From Chryseobacterium koreense CCUG 49689 (lineage in GTDB: Bacteria > Bacteroidota > Bacteroidia > Flavobacteriales > Weeksellaceae): a DNA stretch of 64,000 nucleotides. The DNA lies in contig NZ_LFNG01000002.1 of assembly GCF_001045435.1 (NCBI RefSeq), positions 92,903-156,902 of the forward strand, read 5' to 3'. Positions 1 to 8,055 of this stretch are shown piece by piece. Both the position numbers and the translations under genes were made by a program. The notes beneath the pieces were generated by a model that had not been told where the DNA came from, ran no database searches, and was given only the letters and a program-made list of their open reading frames with translations. Each line of letters begins with the position of its first letter. Within the stretch, counting starts at the first letter, position 1.

Positions 1-1224
1 CAGGGAACATTGCATCTTGCTTTATTTAAACAAGATCCTGTAACATCACAGTGGAATATCTCCTCTCTTGCGAATGTAGTGCTTGCTTCAGCAGCAATTA
101 CCACTTGTCAAACATTAAGTGCTACTATTCCTGGAAGTTCGTTAGATCCGAGTGCTAATTATGGATTTGGTGCATTTTATGTGAAGTCTAGTGGAAATGG
201 AAATATTTATGTGGATAACATCAATATTACCCAAGCCGAGGCAGACGCTGTACCGGCTTGTACGAGTTTTGTGTCGCCTTTGGATGGTACAGTTTCAAGT
301 TCTGGAACGGTAGCGATGTCATGGCAAGGTGTTTTCGGAGCAAATAACTACAAGCTTACCGTAGGGTCCACGTCTGGAGGTTCTGATATATATAATGCTA
401 CAGTGACAGGTTACACTGCATATGTTCCATTAGCGAAAAACACCACCTATTATGCGAAAGTAGTACCTTCAAACGCTATCGGTGATGCTTCCGGCTGTTC
501 CGAGATTTCATTTACTACAAATAATGTTGTTGCCTACTGTCCTGCCGGAGCTCAATCTGCAGCGTATGAAAAAATCACCAATGTGAATTTTGCAGGAATC
601 AATAATAGTTCATCAGCGCTCAGTACTGCACCAGGATACGAAGATTTCACTTCGAAAATCGGTACCGTAAATAAAGAAAGTAGCTATACGTTCACTGCTG
701 CATGTTCAGTTACAACTTATGCAGCCGATCAAATTTTAGTTTGGATCGATTTTAACCAAAATGGTAGTTTTAATGATCCAGGAGAACTGGTTTTTTCTAC
801 AACAGGTCTTGCCAGTACCTGGACTGGAAATATCGCAATTCCTGCTACCGCTTTAGAAGGAAATACACGAATGAGAATTAGAGTACATGATACTTCTGAT
901 GGAGCGAACGCAACATCGTGTGGAAATTCAACATGGGGGCAAGTAGAAGATTACACCATAAATATTTTACCAAAAGTATTAGGGGTTTCAACTGTAAACA
1001 AAGATGCCTTAACCGTTTATCCAAATCCGTTCAAAGATATCCTAAGAATCTCTGACGTGAAAAACGTGAAATCAATCTCAGTGAGCGATGTTTCAGGAAG
1101 ACAAGTGAAAACGCTAGCTCCGGCAGCAGAACTTAATCTTTCTTCATTGAACGCGGGATTATACATTGTTACATTGCACATGAACGACGGATCTGTGAAA
1201 ACAGTGAAAGCAATCAAGAAGTAA
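1..1224 (+). CDS. T9SS cargo protein, C-terminal part (5' end outside window)
   Basis: The reading frame is open from the first base, so the gene starts outside the window. Of about 407 visible codons, roughly residues 85-175 form a fibronectin-III-like domain ending in ISFTT. Residues 180-325 form a GEVED domain (WIDFNQNG near the middle, GQVEDYTI at the end). The last ~75 residues are a type A T9SS sorting domain (VYPNPF, ISVSDVSGRQ, GLYIVTLH, final lysines). In this family the tail directs export across the outer membrane and surface attachment or release. The layout resembles the next gene, and the two 3' ends are almost identical in DNA. The substrate or adhesive role cannot be told from this fragment. 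Confidence 0.9.
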   Translation, partial: QGTLHLALFKQDPVTSQWNISSLANVVLASAAITTCQTLSATIPGSSLDPSANYGFGAFYVKSSGNGNIYVDNINITQAEADAVPACTSFVSPLDGTVSSSGTVAMSWQGVFGANNYKLTVGSTSGGSDIYNATVTGYTAYVPLAKNTTYYAKVVPSNAIGDASGCSEISFTTNNVVAYCPAGAQSAAYEKITNVNFAGINNSSSALSTAPGYEDFTSKIGTVNKESSYTFTAACSVTTYAADQILVWIDFNQNGSFNDPGELVFSTTGLASTWTGNIAIPATALEGNTRMRIRVHDTSDGANATSCGNSTWGQVEDYTINILPKVLGVSTVNKDALTVYPNPFKDILRISDVKNVKSISVSDVSGRQVKTLAPAAELNLSSLNAGLYIVTLHMNDGSVKTVKAIKK

Positions 1225-1234
1225 TTTCTTAGAT
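1043..1234 (+). repeat. 3' sorting-domain repeat, copy 1
   Basis: Bases 1043-1104 (62 bp) and 1171-1234 (64 bp) are identical to 4839-4900 and 4967-5030, while the DNA between these blocks differs at many synonymous and some replacement positions. The second block runs through the stop codon into the 3' untranslated region. Confidence 0.9.
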
Positions 1235-1246
1235 CATACCTTAATG

Positions 1247-1275
1247 AATCGCCCCTGATTTGGGGCGATTTTTTT
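1247..1275 (+). terminator. Rho-independent terminator
   Basis: A perfect 9-bp stem (AATCGCCCC/GGGGCGATT) with a 6-base loop is followed by a T run, 23 bases after the stop codon. The same stem ends the next gene. Confidence 0.92.
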
Positions 1276-1762
1276 GTGCCATTTTGTTAAAACGACTCAT
1301 GTGGAATATTTTAATGAAACCTTTTCATCTGTTTTTGTACGCCTCCGATCCAAATTCAACTGAAAAGATTTGCCCACCAATGAATCGGATATAGGAATTA
1401 GCATCTTTAGCAAAACCTATCGGAAAGCAATGCGCCTAAAAGCACATCACTTCAGTAGTATTTTGAAAAAAAACCAAAATTCATCACAAAGCTCTATAAA
1501 TCAACAAAATAAATGTATGGAAATTTTGTGTCTGTTGCGCATTTTTTTCATGAGATAGAATTGAGAAGAAGATAGGATTTGCAGACAACTTAATTGTGTA
1601 TAAATTATAGATAGTTTTGAATTTTGATCCAGGCTTTAACATTGTATTAGAATACATCTTATTTTGAGATTAAAAAGCTATTAAAAACAAGAATTTATAG
1701 CAGACCATATAATTTGCTTCATAAATTAAGCTATATTTGGCGACAATTTTAAAATTTTATAA
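1276..1762 (+). promoter_or_regulatory. Intergenic region with promoter of the next gene
   Basis: This 487-base AT-rich gap holds no convincing gene; a 62-codon frame at 1370-1558 has no recognisable similarity. Near its end TATATTTG (1732-1739) matches the Bacteroidota -7 box TAnnTTTG, 23 bases before the ATG at 1763. A TTG at 1714-1716 could be the -33 element, though the 15-base spacer is short. Confidence 0.6.
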
Positions 1763-4700
1763 ATGAAAAAACTTTTACTCACATGTGGAGTACTTTTAGG
1801 GGTTTGTGCTTCCGCCCAAGTGTCGGGGACAAAAACGATCGGGGTGGATTACCCAACATTGGCGGATGCGTTCATTGATCTGAACGCAAATGGTGTAGGT
1901 GCAGGTGGTGCCACGATCAATGTGCCTTCCGGGTATTCTGAATCGGCTCCTTCCGGAGGATTTACTTTGGGAACGGCCATTTTGAATGCATCATTATCTT
2001 CCAGTAATCCGCTGATCATCCAAAAAAGTGGATCGGGAGCAAATCCTGTGATTAATGCGCAGGTTGGAACCACGTCTTATGATGCTTTCTTTAAATTTGT
2101 TGGAGTGGATTATGTGACCATTGATGGTTTTACCCTTCAAGAAAATGCAAGTAATAATACAGCCAATATGGCCATCGAAAGAGGTTTTTATTTTTACCCA
2201 TTGGATGCTACGGATGGTTGTAATAATAATACCATTCAGAATAATGTGGTGAACTTTATCAGCAGTGGTGTAATTGCTCCCACTGCCGGAGTTTACTTTG
2301 CTCATACCACGGAATCTGGAACTGCGCTTGTACCGACTGTCATATCGGGAATGAATAGCAATAACAAGATTTACGGAAATACCATCAACAATGCTTTGTC
2401 AATCGGTGTTATGCTAAACGGTTATGCTTCCGCAGCTCCATATACCTTAAGGGATTCCGGAAATGATGTGGGAGGAACTTCAGCGGCCACGGGTAATACT
2501 TTCAATAATTTAGGTGAATTAGGTTATGTCACAGCATATGGCGTATTTGGTACTTATCAGGCATCCTCAAATGTTTCTTTCAATACCATGAATTTTGCAG
2601 ACGGAGGCTTAGGAGCGGCCGGAATCTATATCTACGGTGACAATACCTCTTTTACGGTTAATAATAATAAAGTCAATGCACCAAATCGATTGAACTATAC
2701 TTCGACCAGCAACGGAACTTATGCGGGTATTTACTGTTTAAGTGTAAATGCTTCCACGGCAGTAAATCTCACCGCAAATAACAATGATATCAATTTGGGC
2801 ACCATAGCCAATCATACCGGTACCACTTACCAATCCGTATATGGAATTTTGCACGGCTACGCAGCTACTGCAAATACTGGATCCTTCACTGCCACAAAAA
2901 ATAAAGTGACCGGTGCTTCTTTCGGTACTTATTATGGGATTTATACAACCGCTTCTGGAGCTCAAACAGATATTATCGACAACACCGTAAGCGGAATCAA
3001 TATTGCCGCGAATGGATATTTGGTCTATGCCAATGCCACGGCAGTTACTAATATTTTGCGAAATAAAGTCTATAATGCGCAAGCCAATAGTACAAGTACA
3101 CTTTATGGAGTTTACATCGTTGGAACTACAGCTTCTGCTAAGACAAATATTGTAAACAATGTAATTGGTGATTTGCGTGTACCAAACAGTAACAGTACTT
3201 CCGTAAGTTTAGCAGGGATCTATCTCGCTTCTAGCGGTGTCACATCAAATCTCAATGTATATTATAATTCAATTTATTTGAATGCGGTCTCATCTGGAGC
3301 TACCTTTAATTCCACAGGTATTTACCATACATTCAACACTACTTCTACTACTGCAACGTTGGATATGCGTAATAATATGGTTATAAACACTTCTACACCT
3401 AAAGGAGCTGGTTATGCATCTGCATTCAGACGAAGTGCTTCTACTAATCTTAATAATTATGCAGTAACATCAAATAACAACAATTTCTTCACAGGTACTG
3501 GAACCAACCAAAATATCTATTATAACGGTACCAATGCCTATACTACAATGTCGGCATTCCAAACTCATGTAGGAGTCAGAGAAACCAATTCCCTGAATAT
3601 TGGCGCCGATTATCTTTCAACTAATGGAACTTCGGCGGATTTCCTTAAATTGAACCCAAGTACTCCAAATACAGAGTTGCTTGATAACAAAGGAACACCG
3701 ATTGCTTCTTATACGACTGATTACACTGGAACAACCAGAGATGCTGCAACCCCGGATATGGGTGCCTATGAATTTACTTATGTCGCTCCTACAACAGTTC
3801 CTTCATGTACTTCGCTGACAGGAAGCCTTATTAATCTCACGCCGAATCCTGCAACGATTTCGTGGGCGGTTGCTAATGGAGCTACAGCTTATAAAGTTTA
3901 TGTGGGAACCACTGATGGTGGAACAGATATCGTAAACGGAACTGTAACAACAACGACGAGTATGCAGGTTACCTTGGCTGCTAATTCAACTTATTATGTG
4001 AAAATAGTACCAACAAACAATATTGGAGATGCAACCGGCTGTGCTTATACCATGATCAAAACAGGAGTGATGGTTTATTGTACCGCAGGAGCAACCTCAA
4101 CATCATTTGAAAAAATCTCTAATGTGAATTTTGGAACAATTAACAATAACTCCACTGCTACTGCAGGCTACGAAGATTTCACAGGTATTTCAACAAATGT
4201 GAATAGAAAAGGGTCTTACGTTCTTTCCGTAAAAGCAAGTGCATTTTATACCAGTGATAGTTATTTTGCATGGATCGACTTTAATCAAAATGGAGTTTTG
4301 GAAGATACTGAAAGAGTTCAGCTTACAGGTGCTTCCGCAACTGCACCGGCAACCGCTAAGATTGTGATCCCTGCTGACGCCAAATTTGGCCCTACCTTGA
4401 TGAGGGTTAAGTTGATTGATGGAACGGATAACACCCCTTGTCAAACATATACTTACGGACAGGTTGAAGATTATACCGTTAAAATTGTATCGCCGGATGT
4501 AGCTTTAATCACTTCTCCTGCCAATGGTGCAACCGGAGTATCAATTAGTCCAACCACGATCACTTGGGATGCGGCAATCGGTGCTACAAGCTATAAACTT
4601 TTCGTGGGAACTTCTTCCGGAAATTATGATTTGGTAAACGGAACTACTATTTCAGCTACCACTTATGACTTGACTTTGAATCCAAGTACAACTTATTATG

Positions 4701-5020
4701 CTAAATTGGTTTCCAACGATGGATCAAATGATTCCACAGGTAATTTGGAAATCTCTTTTACAACGGACGCTGCACTTGCGGTTACCGCTGCTAATAAGAC
4801 TGAAATTTCGATTTATCCAAACCCATTCACAGATATCTTAAGAATCTCTGACGTGAAAAACGTGAAATCAATCTCAGTGAGCGATGTTTCAGGAAGACAA
4901 TTGAAAACACTTGCTCCTGCAGCGGAACTTAATCTTTCATCATTGAATTCAGGTCTGTATATGGTAACATTGCACATGAACGACGGATCTGTGAAAACAG
5001 TGAAAGCAATCAAGAAGTAA
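1763..5020 (+). CDS. Secreted beta-helix/GEVED protein with T9SS type A sorting domain
   Basis: This 1085-residue cell-surface or secreted protein begins with a Sec signal peptide (MKKLLLTCGVLLGVCASAQ). Residues ~25-680 form a long Asn/Thr/Gly-rich region with many NNNI and GIY motifs, typical of a right-handed parallel beta-helix, the fold of polysaccharide lyases and adhesins. A fibronectin-III-like domain (~685-775), a GEVED domain (~777-905, WIDFNQNG), a second fibronectin-like domain (~910-1005) and a type A T9SS signal (~1015-1085) follow. No lyase catalytic residues can be assigned, so an adhesin or matrix role is as likely as polysaccharide breakdown. The second Fn3-GEVED-sorting part parallels the gene before it, pointing to tandem duplication. 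Confidence 0.92.
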   Translation: MKKLLLTCGVLLGVCASAQVSGTKTIGVDYPTLADAFIDLNANGVGAGGATINVPSGYSESAPSGGFTLGTAILNASLSSSNPLIIQKSGSGANPVINAQVGTTSYDAFFKFVGVDYVTIDGFTLQENASNNTANMAIERGFYFYPLDATDGCNNNTIQNNVVNFISSGVIAPTAGVYFAHTTESGTALVPTVISGMNSNNKIYGNTINNALSIGVMLNGYASAAPYTLRDSGNDVGGTSAATGNTFNNLGELGYVTAYGVFGTYQASSNVSFNTMNFADGGLGAAGIYIYGDNTSFTVNNNKVNAPNRLNYTSTSNGTYAGIYCLSVNASTAVNLTANNNDINLGTIANHTGTTYQSVYGILHGYAATANTGSFTATKNKVTGASFGTYYGIYTTASGAQTDIIDNTVSGINIAANGYLVYANATAVTNILRNKVYNAQANSTSTLYGVYIVGTTASAKTNIVNNVIGDLRVPNSNSTSVSLAGIYLASSGVTSNLNVYYNSIYLNAVSSGATFNSTGIYHTFNTTSTTATLDMRNNMVINTSTPKGAGYASAFRRSASTNLNNYAVTSNNNNFFTGTGTNQNIYYNGTNAYTTMSAFQTHVGVRETNSLNIGADYLSTNGTSADFLKLNPSTPNTELLDNKGTPIASYTTDYTGTTRDAATPDMGAYEFTYVAPTTVPSCTSLTGSLINLTPNPATISWAVANGATAYKVYVGTTDGGTDIVNGTVTTTTSMQVTLAANSTYYVKIVPTNNIGDATGCAYTMIKTGVMVYCTAGATSTSFEKISNVNFGTINNNSTATAGYEDFTGISTNVNRKGSYVLSVKASAFYTSDSYFAWIDFNQNGVLEDTERVQLTGASATAPATAKIVIPADAKFGPTLMRVKLIDGTDNTPCQTYTYGQVEDYTVKIVSPDVALITSPANGATGVSISPTTITWDAAIGATSYKLFVGTSSGNYDLVNGTTISATTYDLTLNPSTTYYAKLVSNDGSNDSTGNLEISFTTDAALAVTAANKTEISIYPNPFTDILRISDVKNVKSISVSDVSGRQLKTLAPAAELNLSSLNSGLYMVTLHMNDGSVKTVKAIKK

Positions 5021-5030
5021 TTTCTTAGAT
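4839..5030 (+). repeat. 3' sorting-domain repeat, copy 2
   Basis: This is the partner of 1043-1234. Two blocks of 62 and 64 bp are identical at every base, separated by a diverged block of about 66 bp, and the second block continues past the stop codon. Confidence 0.9.
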
Positions 5031-5043
5031 GATATCTTAGATG

Positions 5044-5073
5044 AATCGCCCCATATTTGGGGCGATTTTTTTT
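5044..5073 (+). terminator. Rho-independent terminator
   Basis: The stem AATCGCCCC/GGGGCGATT is the same as at 1247-1270, with a different 6-base loop and a run of eight or more T. Confidence 0.92.
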
Positions 5074-5176
5074 GATTAATGCCGTTTGTTTTAGTTTTTA
5101 TTAATTATGATTAAAAGTTTTCACATTGATTATCAATATTTTAACAAACATAATTAAATTTTTTCACTACTTTGTA

Positions 5177-5208
5177 TTGCATATTACTAAAGTATTTTCA
5201 TATCTTTG
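5177..5208 (+). promoter_or_regulatory. Promoter of padR-pspC
   Basis: TTG (5177-5179), a 21-base spacer and TATCTTTG (5201-5208) fit the Bacteroidota promoter. An inverted repeat AGAAGT-gacg-ACTTCT at 5223-5238, just past the expected start of transcription, and ATTGATTATCAAT at 5125-5137 are possible operators. Confidence 0.7.
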
Positions 5209-5278
5209 CTTTGTAAAGTTGAAGAAGTGACGACTTCTCACCCATGGAAAATAGTTCCAATTAATAACCTCATAAAAA

Positions 5279-5614
5279 ATGAACACAGAAAACACCAAAG
5301 CGCAAATGCGAAAAGGCATTCTGGAATTCTGTATTTTGAGTTTGATTGAAAAAAAAGAAATGTATGTTTCTGACCTGATCGACGAACTGAAAAAAGGAAA
5401 ACTGGATGTAGTGGAAGGAACGCTGTATCCTTTGCTGACAAGATTGAAAAACGGCGAATTCTTATCATACCGTTGGGAAGAATCAACCGGAGGACCTCCG
5501 AGAAAATACTACCAGATTACCGATAAAGGAAAACTGTTTCTCGCCGAACTGCTAAACACCTGGAACGAATTGACAGATTCCGTAAATCAAATCACTCAAA
5601 AAACTATAAGCTAA
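5279..5614 (+). CDS. PadR family transcriptional regulator
   Basis: This 111-residue winged-helix DNA-binding protein belongs to the PadR family. Residues ~8-85 carry the family pattern: RKGILEFCILSLI, then EGTLYPLLTRL as recognition helix, then PPRKYYQITDKG as the wing. The short C-terminal helix is expected to mediate dimerisation. The stop is only 5 bases before the PspC gene, so the two are surely co-transcribed. PadR proteins usually repress their own operon and are released by a ligand or envelope stress. The signal here is unknown. Confidence 0.93.
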   Translation: MNTENTKAQMRKGILEFCILSLIEKKEMYVSDLIDELKKGKLDVVEGTLYPLLTRLKNGEFLSYRWEESTGGPPRKYYQITDKGKLFLAELLNTWNELTDSVNQITQKTIS

Positions 5615-5619
5615 ATAAA

Positions 5620-7275
5620 ATGAACAAGACACTCTCAATAGGACTTGCCGGTTTCTCTTTCACTATCGAGGAACACGCATACATCAAATTAAGCGACTAC
5701 CTTGCTGCACTGCGAAATTCTCTGGATGCGAATGAAGCAGACGAGGTGATGCACGACATTGAAATCAGAATGGTGGAAATCTTCAAAGATGCTCTGGGAA
5801 AACGTGAAGTAATTAACGATGACGACGTGGAAAAAGTAATCACCCAAATCGGAAAACCAGAAGTCATCGAAGAACAGGAAGAAGCCTATTTTTCTGATAA
5901 AACCAAAAACGAGAAATCCAGAAGGACTCACAACAGCTCCACTGAACAAAAACAGCTCTTCAGGGATCCTGAAAGACAAAAAATCGCGGGAGTTTGTGCC
6001 GGTCTCGCCCATTACGCGGGAATGGACATTGCAGCCATGCGCGCCATCTGGGTAGGATTATTCCTATTGTTATTTCCGCTTCCGGGTTCACCAATGCTGA
6101 TGGTGCTTTTATACATCATTCTTTGGGTGGTAATGCCAAAAGCTGAAACAGCGGCAGATTTCTTAAAAATGAAAGGAAAGCCGATCAACTTTGACAACAT
6201 CAAAGAAGAGTCCAACAAAATCGTGCAGTTTGCCAATGAATCCACCCAAAGAGTTGGCGAAATCTATCATGAAAACAAACCCTATATCAACAAAGCCGGA
6301 AACGGATTGTGGAATGTGGTAAGGTTTGTCTTGGGCGGAATATTTACCTTGATGGGGATTTCACTGCTCCTTGGATCTTTTGCCGTCTTCGGAATTTCGG
6401 GGTCAAACAATATCCATTTTTTTGACAACCTCGGATTTTATTTGCAGGATAACAATTTGAGTTTCCTGGTGATAGCGGTTGGTTTTCTCACCATGTTCAT
6501 TCCGGCGCTCATCTTTTCTTATCTGGCAATAAAACTGTTTTCGCCAAAAACTAAACTGAACAATACCGGATATGTGATTGGTGGATTGGTATTGCTTTGG
6601 ATCGGATTGATCGCAACAACAGGTTTCAGCGCGATCAAATTCAAAACCCAGTACAGCGGAAATAATGACGAGACTGAAAATGTAGCAATCAATACCACTT
6701 CCGACACCATTTTGGTCGATGTGAAAAGAGTGGTTATTCCACAATCCTTCAAAGCTTATTGGGACGATGTCTATTCAGATAAAAAGACCATCTACAAACA
6801 GGATTATCCAAGCGTGGATGTGAAAAGGATGGACGTGAAAGCACCTTACCTGGAAATCAAAAAAAATGCGGACGGATATAATCTGCCACTCAGAATGCAG
6901 GTTCCGGTAGAAATCGTGGGGAACAAGATTTTGCTTCCAAATTACTACTCCTATCCCTATGAATACCGCTTCAGAGATTACCGGGTAGATTATGAACTGG
7001 TGGTCCCGAAAAATATGAAGGTAGTTTCACTAAATGACGAACGTGGATTTTCTGTAAATGATGATGACAGCACGGCAGATAATGCATCTGTTGCTTCAGG
7101 AAATAATTCGATCGTGGTCAATTCCAGTGATGAAGACTCCATCATCGTGAATGGAAAAAAAGTCAGCAAAGAAGAAGGCGATCTTATCATCAAGAAAATT
7201 GACAAGAAAGAACTGAAAGATATCGACATCACCGTGAAAGACGGCAAGAAAGAAATCACCATTAAAACAAAATAA
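5620..7275 (+). CDS. PspC domain membrane protein
   Basis: This 551-residue inner-membrane protein starts with a cytosolic helical region (~1-95) that looks like the domain often found next to PadR regulators. A PspC domain follows (~110-175: RDPERQKIAGVCAGLAHYAGMD, then a hydrophobic segment ending WVVMPKA). Further membrane segments lie at ~230-255, 280-305 and 320-345. The C-terminal ~200 residues look exported, are rich in beta strands and end in an Asp/Lys-rich repeat-like tail. PspC proteins sense or buffer membrane stress. The coupling to PadR suggests an envelope-stress operon; that role is inferred. Confidence 0.9.
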   Translation: MNKTLSIGLAGFSFTIEEHAYIKLSDYLAALRNSLDANEADEVMHDIEIRMVEIFKDALGKREVINDDDVEKVITQIGKPEVIEEQEEAYFSDKTKNEKSRRTHNSSTEQKQLFRDPERQKIAGVCAGLAHYAGMDIAAMRAIWVGLFLLLFPLPGSPMLMVLLYIILWVVMPKAETAADFLKMKGKPINFDNIKEESNKIVQFANESTQRVGEIYHENKPYINKAGNGLWNVVRFVLGGIFTLMGISLLLGSFAVFGISGSNNIHFFDNLGFYLQDNNLSFLVIAVGFLTMFIPALIFSYLAIKLFSPKTKLNNTGYVIGGLVLLWIGLIATTGFSAIKFKTQYSGNNDETENVAINTTSDTILVDVKRVVIPQSFKAYWDDVYSDKKTIYKQDYPSVDVKRMDVKAPYLEIKKNADGYNLPLRMQVPVEIVGNKILLPNYYSYPYEYRFRDYRVDYELVVPKNMKVVSLNDERGFSVNDDDSTADNASVASGNNSIVVNSSDEDSIIVNGKKVSKEEGDLIIKKIDKKELKDIDITVKDGKKEITIKTK

Positions 7276-7365
7276 TGAGAGTGGATGAGCAAAAGCGGAT
7301 TCCTTACCAAAAAAAGTTATTCGCTTTTCGCTTGTTCAATCTTTAACTCTTTAAAATTCAATGTT

Positions 7366-7431
7366 ATGGCACAGCTCTTTTTTGAAATAGTACTGAAAAT
7401 TGTTGCTTTTGTCACCAGTTTTTTGAATTAG
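7366..7431 (+). CDS. Possible 21-residue hydrophobic peptide
   Basis: An ATG frame encodes MAQLFFEIVLKIVAFVTSFLN, long enough for one membrane helix. It lies between the PspC gene and a strong terminator at 7452, so it would be the last gene of the padR-pspC transcript or a separate small transcript. Small membrane peptides are common in stress operons. There is no homology evidence, so this is a candidate only. Confidence 0.35.
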   Translation: MAQLFFEIVLKIVAFVTSFLN

Positions 7432-7451
7432 AATTTTAGGCACAAAAACTA

Positions 7452-7482
7452 AAAAACTGATGAGTGATTCATCAGTTTTTTT
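7452..7482 (+). terminator. Rho-independent terminator
   Basis: A perfect 12-bp stem (AAAAACTGATGA/TCATCAGTTTTT) with a 5-base loop is followed by T residues. It is probably bidirectional, because the left arm begins with an A run that serves the minus-strand gene ending at 7546. Confidence 0.88.
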
Positions 7483-7545
7483 ATTGGGATTTGAGAGGTA
7501 AATCAATCAATATTTGCTACGGGAGAAAATACTTTTGTCACCCTT

Positions 7546-7995
7546 TTAGTATTTCTCTTTCAAATAAAGATACGCCGTCAGATATTTATTCAAACGCTTG
7601 TAATCCCTTTCGGTCAAAGGTTTGGTGAATCTGGTCAAGTCCATGTTATCTCGCAGATCATTCATCTTCACGGCAACTGCAAGCGGCGACTTCTCAGTTT
7701 GCTTCACAAATTCGGTGTAATCCTGATTCGGCGGATTCTTCGTGAGACATTCAATCGCAAAAACGATTTCTTTAGGAAATCCCTGCTGCAAAAGATAATC
7801 TAGCGTAATTTGCGGGCAATCCTCGATCACGTCATGCAAAACTCCGACGATCTTTTCGTCATAGGTTTTTCCATAATTCATCACACGGATCACATGACCG
7901 ATATAGGGAGTTCCGAATTTGTCGGTTTGTCCTTTATGAGCGCGGTCAGCGATTTTTATGGCTTTATTTAAAAGTTCCTCCTTTGTCATAGTCAT
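7546..7995 (-). CDS. HD-domain hydrolase related to (p)ppGpp hydrolases
   Basis: This 149-residue single-domain HD protein has the motifs seen in the hydrolase half of RelA/SpoT and in small alarmone hydrolases: AHKGQTDKFGTPYIGH near the start, the metal-binding LHDVIED (~53-59) and KMNDLRDN (~110-117). The likely reaction is Mn-dependent removal of pyrophosphate from a nucleotide alarmone, but the substrate is not proven. Two ATG codons, three codons apart, could both serve as start. Convergent with padR-pspC and unlinked in function to its neighbours as far as can be seen. Confidence 0.8.
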   Translation of the reverse strand: MTMTKEELLNKAIKIADRAHKGQTDKFGTPYIGHVIRVMNYGKTYDEKIVGVLHDVIEDCPQITLDYLLQQGFPKEIVFAIECLTKNPPNQDYTEFVKQTEKSPLAVAVKMNDLRDNMDLTRFTKPLTERDYKRLNKYLTAYLYLKEKY

Positions 7996-8055
7996 TTGAA
8001 AAATGGTAATTTAATTTTTTGATTTTTGTGTGAAATGACGGTGAAAATAACGTTT

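Noticed and set aside
1370..1558. 62-codon gene between the T9SS genes
   Set aside because: No promoter at proper distance, no similarity and unusual composition.
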